13,431 nt of DNA, from positions 1 through 13,431 of the forward strand of contig CAIRRW010000023.1 in assembly GCA_903881065.1 (NCBI GenBank), read 5' to 3'. Made by a program: the position numbers and the translations under genes. How positions within the stretch are numbered: position 1 is the first letter of the stretch; every line of letters begins with the position of its first letter. The DNA comes from an uncultured Bacteroidota bacterium. Its GTDB lineage: Bacteria; Bacteroidota; Bacteroidia; 2-12-FULL-35-15. Shown piece by piece: positions 7,608 to 13,431 of this stretch. Below the pieces are notes generated by a model. It did not search any database and had not been told where the DNA came from. It saw only the letters and a program-made list of their open reading frames with translations.

Positions 7608-7679
7608 GGCCCGTTCGTCTAGGGGTTAGGACGCCAGGTTTTCATCCTGGAAACAGGGGTTCGATTCCCCTACGGGCTA
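7608..7679 (+). tRNA. tRNA-Glu, anticodon TTC
   Basis: A complete 72-nt cloverleaf. The acceptor GGCCCGT (7608-7614) pairs with ACGGGCT (7672-7678), with G1-U72 as a wobble pair. T8-C9 is followed by a GTCT/GGAC D-stem, then the CCAGG/CCTGG anticodon stem with loop TTTTCAT, so the anticodon at 7641-7643 is TTC (reads GAA/GAG). The AGGGG/CCCCT stem with TTCGATT loop is the T-arm. The discriminator is A at 7679. The CCA end is not encoded (C-A-T follows), so it must be added after transcription. It stands alone, with its own promoter and terminator. Confidence 0.97.
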
Positions 7680-7693
7680 CATCAAATAATTCC

Positions 7694-7734
7694 AATTCCT
7701 TTCAAATATTCCATTTGAGAGGAATTTTTGTTTT
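7694..7734 (+). terminator. Rho-independent terminator of tRNA-Glu
   Basis: AATTCCTTTCAAAT (7694-7707) pairs with ATTTGAGAGGAATT (7713-7726): 14 bp with one G-U wobble and a 5-nt loop. The T-rich tract TTTTTGTTTT runs from 7725 to 7734. It starts 15 nt after the tRNA. Confidence 0.88.
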
Positions 7735-7869
7735 AAGTAACATTAGAATACCAATAATCCTTTGCTTCGCTATTGCTCATTTAGTTTCCAATAAAGTTGA
7801 AATAAATAACAGAACAGAAGATTAATACATTATATCAACATATATTTTATGACATATATATTTTCCCGT

Positions 7870-7885
7870 TATGACATCTATCATA
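7870..7885 (+). promoter_or_regulatory. Crp/Fnr-type operator dyad upstream of the hemerythrin-nifJ unit
   Basis: TATGA-N6-TCATA is a perfect 5-6-5 inverted repeat with the same geometry as the Crp-family consensus TGTGA-N6-TCACA. The left half belongs to TTATGACAT (7869-7877), which also occurs as a direct repeat at 7847-7855, 22 bp upstream and on the same helix face. It ends 71 nt before the hemerythrin ATG, just upstream of a weak -7 box. Binding by a redox- or oxygen-responsive Crp/Fnr protein is inferred. Confidence 0.4.
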
Positions 7886-7906
7886 TTTTATCGTCCCTAT
7901 TCACAA

Positions 7907-7914
7907 GACCTTTG
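7907..7914 (+). promoter_or_regulatory. Weak -7 box for the hemerythrin-nifJ unit
   Basis: GACCTTTG matches TAnnTTTG at five of six fixed bases. A TTTT stretch at 7886-7889 sits where a -33 element would be, directly next to the dyad ending at 7885, as expected for a regulator touching RNA polymerase. The expected start is near 7921, giving a leader of about 36 nt. Confidence 0.3.
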
Positions 7915-7956
7915 AGTAGGTAAAAATCAATATTTAACTGAAGTAGAAACATCATA

Positions 7957-8475
7957 ATGGGCGCAATTACGTACATATTAGAAGAACATAATTTGCTGAA
8001 AAAGGCTATAGAAACAACTAAGCAGATTCAAAAGATTGAAGACAATGAAACATATCATAAAGCATTGAATGATATAATTCTTTTCTTCAGAAACTTTTCG
8101 GAAACATATCATCATCCGAAAGAAGAAAACATATTATTTCCTCTCCTTATGAAACAATCAAAGGATGTAAATGCAGAATTTATTCACGAGATTACGGATA
8201 ATCACGAAGACTTTAAATGCCTGATGGCAGAAATTGAAAACGCTTTTGTCATTTATGATTATAAATTATTAAGGGCTTTGGTTAATCAATATATTACATA
8301 CATGGATGAGCACATCAAGATGGAAAACAGAATGATTATGAACCTTGTTCCAAAAATACTGGATGAAAAAGAATTGGAAACTGCATTTACTGAATTTGTA
8401 AAACTTGATAATAAATTTGGTGACAAAGCGCGTCTAATTGAAATATTTTATAAAATGAATTTACAGTTTGCATAA
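7957..8475 (+). CDS. Hemerythrin-like (HHE domain) di-iron protein
   Basis: A 172-residue soluble protein with no signal peptide, predicted all-helical. Candidate iron ligands are visible in the usual order: His11 (LEEHNLL), His53 and Glu57 (YHHPKEE, HxxxE), His77 and/or His83 (FIHEITDNHE), His119 and Glu123 (DEHIKME, HxxxE). This is the hemerythrin/HHE pattern of a four-helix bundle binding a di-iron centre that can take up oxygen or nitric oxide. About 45 residues follow the core, so a short helical C-terminal extension is present. Known relatives serve in oxygen sensing, oxygen or NO buffering, or iron-sulfur repair. nifJ starts 20 nt after its stop with no terminator or promoter between, so the two are probably one transcript, which suggests a role in protecting or tuning that oxygen-sensitive enzyme. 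This link is inferred. Confidence 0.92.
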   Translation: MGAITYILEEHNLLKKAIETTKQIQKIEDNETYHKALNDIILFFRNFSETYHHPKEENILFPLLMKQSKDVNAEFIHEITDNHEDFKCLMAEIENAFVIYDYKLLRALVNQYITYMDEHIKMENRMIMNLVPKILDEKELETAFTEFVKLDNKFGDKARLIEIFYKMNLQFA

Positions 8476-8495
8476 AGAAGAAGTTAAAAGATACA

Positions 8496-11400
8496 ATGAA
8501 AGGTAAAATTAAAATTATGGATGGCAATGAAGCTGCGGCTTACATTGCTTACAAAACAAGCGAAGTGTGTGCAATATATCCTATCACGCCATCTTCGGCC
8601 ATGGGCGAATTTTGTGATGAATGGTCTGCAATAGGAACAAAAAATATATTTGGTGAAGTGCCAAGAGTGATGGAAATGCAAAGTGAAGGAGGGGCTGCAG
8701 GTGCAGTACATGGCGCGTTGCAGGCAGGTGCACTTTCTTCTACATTTACCTGTTCGCAAGGATTATTGCTGATGATTCCGAATATGTATAAAATAGCAGG
8801 CGAGTTGACGCCTACTGTTTTTCACATCGCAGCGCGGACTTTAGCCACTCATGCTCTTTCTATTTTCGGTGATCATGCTGATGTGATGTCGGTTCGCCAG
8901 ACAGGATGGGCAATGCTGTTCGGCCGCAACTCTCAGGAAGCAATGGATATGGCGTTGATTTCGCATGCCTCTACTTTGAAAACATTAATTCCTTTTCTGA
9001 ATATTTTTGATGGCTTCCGTACATCTCACGAACTTACAAAAGTGGAAGTGATACCTGACGAAGTGATTAAAAGTATGCTTGATGAAAATGCGTTGCTTGC
9101 ATTCCGAAAACGCGCAATGTCTCCCGAACACCCTACTATCAGAGGAACAGCACAAAACCCAGATGTGTTTTTCCAAAGCCGTGAGGCAGCAAATAAATTT
9201 TATGATGCTGCCCCGGGAATCATCACAGAGGTGATGAATAAGTTTGGTGAACTTACCGGAAGGAAATATAAATTATATGAATATTACGGTCATCCTTCTC
9301 CGGATAGGATAGTAATAATAATGGGTTCAGGCTCAGGTGCTGTAAACGAAACTGTAAATTATCTGAATGAGCAAGGTGAAAAAGTGGGCTATTTATATGT
9401 TCGTTTATTCCGCCCGGTTGATACAAAAGAACTGGTGAAAGCAATTCCAACATCAGTAAAAAGTATTGCTGTTCTTGACCGTTGCAAAGAGCCAGGAGCT
9501 ATTGGTGACCCGCTTTATATGGATATTGTAAATACGATTGCTGAAGAATGGCAAGGTGAAAAACCAAGAATTATTGCTGGTCGTTATGGCCTCGCGTCCA
9601 AGGAATTTACTCCGGCTATGGTTGTTTCTATTTATGAGGAATTGCAAAAAGGAACACCTAAAAAACATTTTACAATTGGTATTGATGATGATGTTACCAA
9701 TCATAGTTTGGTTTACGACAAACATTTCTCATTGGAAAAACAACATCTTTTCCGTGGATTATTTTATGGCTTAGGTGCTGATGGAACAGTGAGTGCTAAC
9801 AAAAATTCAATAAAAATAATCGGTGACACTACTGATAATTTTGTTCAGGGATATTTTGTTTACGACTCCAAGAAGTCCGGTTCGCTTACGGTTTCGCATT
9901 TGCGGTTCGGTAAAAATCCTATTCAATCTACTTATTTGGTTGACTCGGCAAACTTTGTTGCCTGTCACCAATTTAATTTCATTAATAAATATGACATCCT
10001 TAAACATGCAGAAAAAGGAGCGACATTTTTATTAAATACTCCTTATCCTACTGAAGAAGTCTGGAATAAACTTCCGCATCATGTTCAGGAAGAAATTAAA
10101 GAAAAGGAATTAAAGTTTTATGTTATCAATGCAACTCGTGTAGCTCGTGAAACAGGCATGGGTTCGCGTGTTAATACTATTTTGCAAACATGTTTCTTTG
10201 CAATTGCAGGTATTCTTCCAAAGGACGAAGCAATTCAAAAAATAAAGAATGCAATTCAGAAATCGTATGCATCCAAAGGTGAAAAAGTAATCCAAAAAAA
10301 CTTTGAAGCAGTTGATAAAACAGTAGAGAATCTTCAGCAGATAGATTATTCAGCAGACAAAATTGGAACACTTGAAACAGAGAAAAGTGTTACTGATAAT
10401 GCTCCTGAATTTGTGAAAAATGTATTGGCAAAAATACTTTCATTTGATGGAGATGAACTTCCGGTAAGTGCTTTCCCGATTGATGGAACTTATCCTGTTG
10501 GAACTACTCAATATGAAAAACGAAACATTGCAGATAAGGCTCCTGTATGGGATGCTGATTTATGTTCTCAATGCGGCAAGTGCTTTTTGATTTGTCCACA
10601 TGCTGCAATTCGCTGTAAAGTTTATGGCAATGAAGAATTAAAAACAGCACCTCAAAACTTTAAACATGTCCCGCCAATCGGAAAGGAATTTGATAAAGAA
10701 AAAGAGTCATATACCTTACAGGTCTCTGTTGAAGATTGTACCGGTTGTAATTTATGTGTGGCATACTGTCCGATAACAAGCAAGACCGATGCAACACATA
10801 AGGCAATAAATATGGTTGACCAGATTCCATTGAAAGAAACAGAGATTAAGAACTGGGATTTCTTCTTATCTATTCCTGAAATTGATCGTTCGCGTGTAAA
10901 TAAAAACACAGTAAAAGGAACACAATTATTGCAGCCGTTATTTGAATTCTCCGGTGCATGCTCAGGTTGCGGAGAAACACCCTATGTAAAATTATTATCA
11001 CAATTATATGGCGATAGAATGATTGTAGCCAACGCTACAGGATGTTCTTCCATATATGGCGCTAATTTACCGACAACTCCATGGACAGAAAATAATGAGG
11101 GATTCGGTCCGGCCTGGGCTAATTCATTGTTTGAAGACAATGCTGAATTCGGGTTAGGAATTAAAATGGCGTATGATAAAAAAGCAGAAATTGCAACTGG
11201 CATAATGCTTAAACATAAAGATATTATTGGCGAAGCGCTTATCAATGAAATACTGCATACGGATCAAAGTAATGAAGCAGGAATTAAAAAGCAACGCGAT
11301 AATATTCGTGAACTTCGTAAACGAATAGACCGTGTAAATACATTTGAAACACAACAACTATTTATCCTTGCAGAACATCTTGTAAAAAAATCGCATTGGA

Positions 11401-12023
11401 TTATTGGTGGCGATGGTTGGGCTTACGATATTGGTTTTGGAGGATTAGACCATGTTCTTTCAACCGGTGAAAATGTAAATATTATTGTTCTTGATACCGA
11501 AGTTTATTCCAATACAGGAGGACAGAAATCCAAATCAACTCCGGTTGGTGCAAGTGCAAAGTTCTCTGTTAATGGAAAAGAAAATTCCAAAAAAGACATG
11601 GCATTGCAGGCAATAGCGCATGGTTCGGCTTATGTGGCACAAATTGCTTTGGGTGCAAATGATGCACATGCGGTTAAAACAATTCAGGAGGCGGAAGCGT
11701 TTCCGGGCACTTCCATTGTGATAGCATATAGTCATTGCATTGCTCATGGATATGATATGGCGCATGGTGCCGAGCATCAGGTAGAAGCTGTAAAATCAGG
11801 CTATTGGCCATTGTTCAGATACAATCCATTGAAACCGAAAGGAGAACGTTTTTCTCTTGACAGCAAAGAATCAACATTGGATTTAAAAGAATTTTTATAT
11901 AGCGAAACCCGTTTTAGTTCACTTGTTCGTCAGAATGCAGAACATGCTGCCGACTTGCTTGTAAGTGCTGAAAGTGGTGTAGCTAAACGCTGGGAGCGTT
12001 TGCTGGCTCTGAAAGATTTGTAG
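8496..12023 (+). CDS. nifJ: Pyruvate:ferredoxin (flavodoxin) oxidoreductase
   Basis: This single-chain enzyme oxidises pyruvate and CoA to acetyl-CoA and CO2 and passes electrons to ferredoxin or flavodoxin. It has 1175 residues in the classic order. The N-terminal domain has YPITPSSAMGE, with Thr31, Glu64 and Arg114 at the same numbers as the active-site residues of the Desulfovibrio africanus enzyme. CoA-binding and linker domains follow. Two 4Fe-4S motifs are present (Cys690/693/696 with Cys700; Cys748/751/754 with Cys758). The thiamine-diphosphate domain has the proximal-cluster cysteines 822, 825, 850 and 1081, GDGWAYDIGFGG from 972, and Asn1006 in SNTGGQ. No key residue is missing and no frameshift is seen. 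The protein ends near where the D. africanus oxygen-protective extension would begin, so that extension is absent. It lies 20 nt downstream of the hemerythrin gene, and a strong hairpin follows. Confidence 0.98.
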   Translation: MKGKIKIMDGNEAAAYIAYKTSEVCAIYPITPSSAMGEFCDEWSAIGTKNIFGEVPRVMEMQSEGGAAGAVHGALQAGALSSTFTCSQGLLLMIPNMYKIAGELTPTVFHIAARTLATHALSIFGDHADVMSVRQTGWAMLFGRNSQEAMDMALISHASTLKTLIPFLNIFDGFRTSHELTKVEVIPDEVIKSMLDENALLAFRKRAMSPEHPTIRGTAQNPDVFFQSREAANKFYDAAPGIITEVMNKFGELTGRKYKLYEYYGHPSPDRIVIIMGSGSGAVNETVNYLNEQGEKVGYLYVRLFRPVDTKELVKAIPTSVKSIAVLDRCKEPGAIGDPLYMDIVNTIAEEWQGEKPRIIAGRYGLASKEFTPAMVVSIYEELQKGTPKKHFTIGIDDDVTNHSLVYDKHFSLEKQHLFRGLFYGLGADGTVSANKNSIKIIGDTTDNFVQGYFVYDSKKSGSLTVSHLRFGKNPIQSTYLVDSANFVACHQFNFINKYDILKHAEKGATFLLNTPYPTEEVWNKLPHHVQEEIKEKELKFYVINATRVARETGMGSRVNTILQTCFFAIAGILPKDEAIQKIKNAIQKSYASKGEKVIQKNFEAVDKTVENLQQIDYSADKIGTLETEKSVTDNAPEFVKNVLAKILSFDGDELPVSAFPIDGTYPVGTTQYEKRNIADKAPVWDADLCSQCGKCFLICPHAAIRCKVYGNEELKTAPQNFKHVPPIGKEFDKEKESYTLQVSVEDCTGCNLCVAYCPITSKTDATHKAINMVDQIPLKETEIKNWDFFLSIPEIDRSRVNKNTVKGTQLLQPLFEFSGACSGCGETPYVKLLSQLYGDRMIVANATGCSSIYGANLPTTPWTENNEGFGPAWANSLFEDNAEFGLGIKMAYDKKAEIATGIMLKHKDIIGEALINEILHTDQSNEAGIKKQRDNIRELRKRIDRVNTFETQQLFILAEHLVKKSHWIIGGDGWAYDIGFGGLDHVLSTGENVNIIVLDTEVYSNTGGQKSKSTPVGASAKFSVNGKENSKKDMALQAIAHGSAYVAQIALGANDAHAVKTIQEAEAFPGTSIVIAYSHCIAHGYDMAHGAEHQVEAVKSGYWPLFRYNPLKPKGERFSLDSKESTLDLKEFLYSETRFSSLVRQNAEHAADLLVSAESGVAKRWERLLALKDL

Positions 12024-12040
12024 GATATAGAATAATAATG

Positions 12041-12077
12041 AAAAGTCCTGTATTGGTTTATCCAATACAGGACTTTT
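12041..12077. terminator. Bidirectional terminator between nifJ and the cytochrome gene
   Basis: AAAAGTCCTGTATTGG (12041-12056) and CCAATACAGGACTTTT (12062-12077) form a perfect 16-bp stem with loop TTTAT. The A4 and T4 ends supply short U-tracts on both strands. It starts 17 nt after the nifJ stop and ends 28 nt before the cytochrome stop, so it can serve both convergent genes. Confidence 0.85.
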
Positions 12078-12105
12078 AGTTAGTAACATCCTTAACGGTG
12101 ATTAC

Positions 12106-12450
12106 TTATTTCTTGGGAACGGCACTCATCGTAACTAAATACTGAAGTAATAAATCTTGTTTTCTGGAATCAATTACTTCTTTGCCCATTTTTATGTTTA
12201 ATTTCTTTACCATTGCAGGAACTATTTTATTCCATCTTTCTTCTGTTCTTGAAGATGGCCTTTTTAAACCATGGCACTCATTACAATTTTCCTGAAAAAT
12301 ACTTTTCCCTTGATTAAGGGATTCTAAAGTTACGCCCTTAAATTTCGCGGAACCTCTTTCAGCATCCGTTTGAGTCAAGTCCATAAGTTTAGCACTACAA
12401 GCTGACAGTAATACAACGGCAATAGCGATTAATATTGGTTTTGTTTTCAT
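12106..12450 (-). CDS. Small c-type cytochrome lipoprotein
   Basis: A 114-residue protein. The first 17 residues form a lipoprotein signal peptide (MKTK, a hydrophobic core, lipobox LSAC), with Cys18 the expected lipidated residue. The single haem-binding motif CNECH (Cys56, Cys59, His60) follows the GKSIFQENCNECHG context typical of class I cytochromes c. Met80 or Met88 could be the sixth ligand. It would be a membrane-tethered electron carrier facing the periplasm. The residues after Cys18 (SAKLMD) do not clearly match the charged surface-export signal known in some Bacteroidota, so a periplasmic location is favoured. It is monocistronic, converges on nifJ and shares the hairpin at 12041. 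The redox partner is unknown. I see no consensus -7 box in the 150 nt upstream. Confidence 0.88.
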   Translation of the reverse strand: MKTKPILIAIAVVLLSACSAKLMDLTQTDAERGSAKFKGVTLESLNQGKSIFQENCNECHGLKRPSSRTEERWNKIVPAMVKKLNIKMGKEVIDSRKQDLLLQYLVTMSAVPKK

Positions 12451-12546
12451 TTTATATTTTATGTAAAAATAAAGAAAATAAATCAGATAAACATGGCTTC
12501 GTTCACCATTTATATTTAATGACTACTTTATAGTACTATCAAAAGC

Positions 12547-12586
12547 ATGATACCCAGTTTCACAAAAACTTGAAACTGGGTATCAT
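12547..12586 (-). terminator. Terminator hairpin of the right-edge secreted protein gene
   Basis: ATGATACCCAGTTTC (12547-12561) and GAAACTGGGTATCAT (12572-12586) form a perfect 15-bp stem with a 10-nt loop. Read on the minus strand it begins 18 nt after the stop codon at 12605 and is followed by GCTTTTGAT, a short U-tract. On the plus strand no U-tract follows, so it is assigned to the minus-strand gene. Confidence 0.8.
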
Positions 12587-12604
12587 ACTCATTGGTATTC
12601 TAAT

Positions 12605-13431
12605 TTATTGTTTAATCACTCTTTGCGTGTAAAGAACATTGTATTCTTTATCCAATACTCTTACAAAATAGATTCCATCTCTGTAATCAATGATATTGGT
12701 TCTCATTGTTCCTATTCCACTTACCAACTGGTGTTTCTCATGTTTTAGCAAGTTGCCCAGCACATCATATACTTCTATTATCAGTTCATTATCTACTCCA
12801 GAGGTTACCTCTATTGTAAATTCAGTTGCTGTAGGATTTGGATAAAGGTCTGAGAACATTTTGTCTGTGGTTGCCTGATTGTCCATAGCAATCGAACCTG
12901 CACAAGTAACAGTTAAACTTGCCTGAGCAGTTCCATTTGCACAGCTATTGTTAGCACTTACCTTCACTGCTCCTGTCGTTGCTGTTGTTGTAGAGTTTAC
13001 AGTTATGCTAGTGTAGCCTTGACCGCTCGTGATACTCATACCTGTCGGTACTACCCATGTATATCCTGTTGCTCCTGCTACTGGCGCTATCGAATAAGTT
13101 GCTGAGGTTAATCCGCACAATCCTGTTGTAGGGCCTGTTATTACCCCTGGTGCTGGCTCTAATTTACTTACAGTTAAAGGTCTAACCAGACTAGTTGTAC
13201 ATCCGTTAGTTGCAGATACCCCCACGTTTCCTGATAGAGGAGAAGTAAAGGTCATCACCATCGCAGTTGTGTTCTGACCCGAATAGATATTAGCTCCAGC
13301 AGGTACTGTCCATGTATAACCTATCGCACCTGTTACAGCAGCTATCGAATAACTAGCCGATGTCAGCCCACAGGTTAATGTTGGTCCAGTAATTGCTAAT
13401 GGCTGAGTTGTTGCTGTTGTCAATGCCAAAC
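12605..13431 (-). CDS. Secreted protein with PKD-like repeats and type A T9SS sorting domain (5' partial)
   Basis: The frame is open to the right edge, so only the last 275 or so residues are seen. Two similar PKD-like repeats of about 85 residues (each with CGLTSA-x-YSIA, then GYTW-x-VP, then SGQ) are followed by a third cysteine-containing strand ending AQASLTVTC. The last 80 residues (LYPNPTATEFTIEV, then VYDVLGNLL, then DYRDGIYFVRVL, ending QRVIKQ) form a Por_Secre_tail, the type A signal recognised by the type IX secretion system. In known cases it is cleaved and the protein is attached to surface lipopolysaccharide or released. The repeats resemble those in large Bacteroidota surface proteins, and any catalytic domain would lie outside the window. 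A strong hairpin follows the stop. Confidence 0.93.
   Translation of the reverse strand, partial: LALTTATTQPLAITGPTLTCGLTSASYSIAAVTGAIGYTWTVPAGANIYSGQNTTAMVMTFTSPLSGNVGVSATNGCTTSLVRPLTVSKLEPAPGVITGPTTGLCGLTSATYSIAPVAGATGYTWVVPTGMSITSGQGYTSITVNSTTTATTGAVKVSANNSCANGTAQASLTVTCAGSIAMDNQATTDKMFSDLYPNPTATEFTIEVTSGVDNELIIEVYDVLGNLLKHEKHQLVSGIGTMRTNIIDYRDGIYFVRVLDKEYNVLYTQRVIKQ

Noticed and set aside
7754..7766. GCTTCGCT near the tRNA resembling the repeat at 3301
   Set aside because: Only an 8-nt core matches and the flanks differ, so it is not a supportable second copy.
8985..11777. Several antisense reading frames of 60-90 codons inside nifJ
   Set aside because: They lie opposite a fully conserved enzyme gene, have no family features and are explained as shadows of its codon pattern.
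12530..12539. Perfect 10-bp palindrome ATAGTACTAT upstream of the cytochrome gene
   Set aside because: Short and AT-rich, with no spacing to a promoter element; expected by chance.
12605..13429. The right-edge protein starting at a TTG near 13429
   Set aside because: No signal peptide follows, and the sequence is mid-repeat and open to the window edge; it is a partial gene.
1..13431. Mobile element, phage or defence island
   Set aside because: No transposase, integrase, phage structural gene, attachment repeats or known defence domain was seen. The single tRNA has no adjacent integrase and its 3' end is not duplicated nearby.

Overview
The window comes from an AT-rich member of the Bacteroidota. 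Two classes of type IX secretion system (T9SS) cargo domain, a PorP/SprF-family protein, several matches to the Bacteroidota promoter form (TTTG then TAnnTTTG) and the near absence of Shine-Dalgarno sites support this. The order cannot be fixed from the sequence. A complete pyruvate:ferredoxin oxidoreductase suggests an anaerobic or microaerobic lifestyle.

Layout. Positions 1-3255 (+) hold the 3' end of a large secreted adhesin-like gene (SprB-type repeats, four 81-residue Ig/PKD-like repeats, a type B T9SS C-terminal domain), followed 33 nt later by a PorP/SprF-family outer-membrane partner. Positions 3256-3512 are intergenic, with a dispersed-repeat-like element, a purine run and a promoter-like box. 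Positions 3513-4586 (+) encode a SAM methyltransferase with a degenerate Trm112-like tail. Convergent to it, positions 4672-7277 (-) hold a truA then ABC-exporter pair. Upstream of truA lies a tiny ORF with an ideal Shine-Dalgarno sequence, unusual for this phylum. A tRNA-Glu(TTC) with a good promoter and terminator occupies 7548-7734. Positions 7957-12023 (+) hold a two-gene unit, hemerythrin-like protein then pyruvate:ferredoxin oxidoreductase (nifJ), preceded by a Crp/Fnr-type dyad. A perfect hairpin separates nifJ from a convergent small cytochrome c lipoprotein (12106-12450, -). The right edge is the 3' end of a second secreted protein with PKD-like repeats and a type A T9SS sorting domain (12605-13431, -).

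How the parts may work together. The left pair is a typical type B cargo plus PorP/SprF partner arrangement. The right-edge gene uses the other T9SS signal class. The hemerythrin-nifJ unit joins an oxygen-binding di-iron protein with an oxygen-sensitive iron-sulfur enzyme that lacks the protective C-terminal extension known from Desulfovibrio africanus. This is the most attractive functional hypothesis here. No CRISPR array, transposase, phage gene or recognisable defence system is visible.
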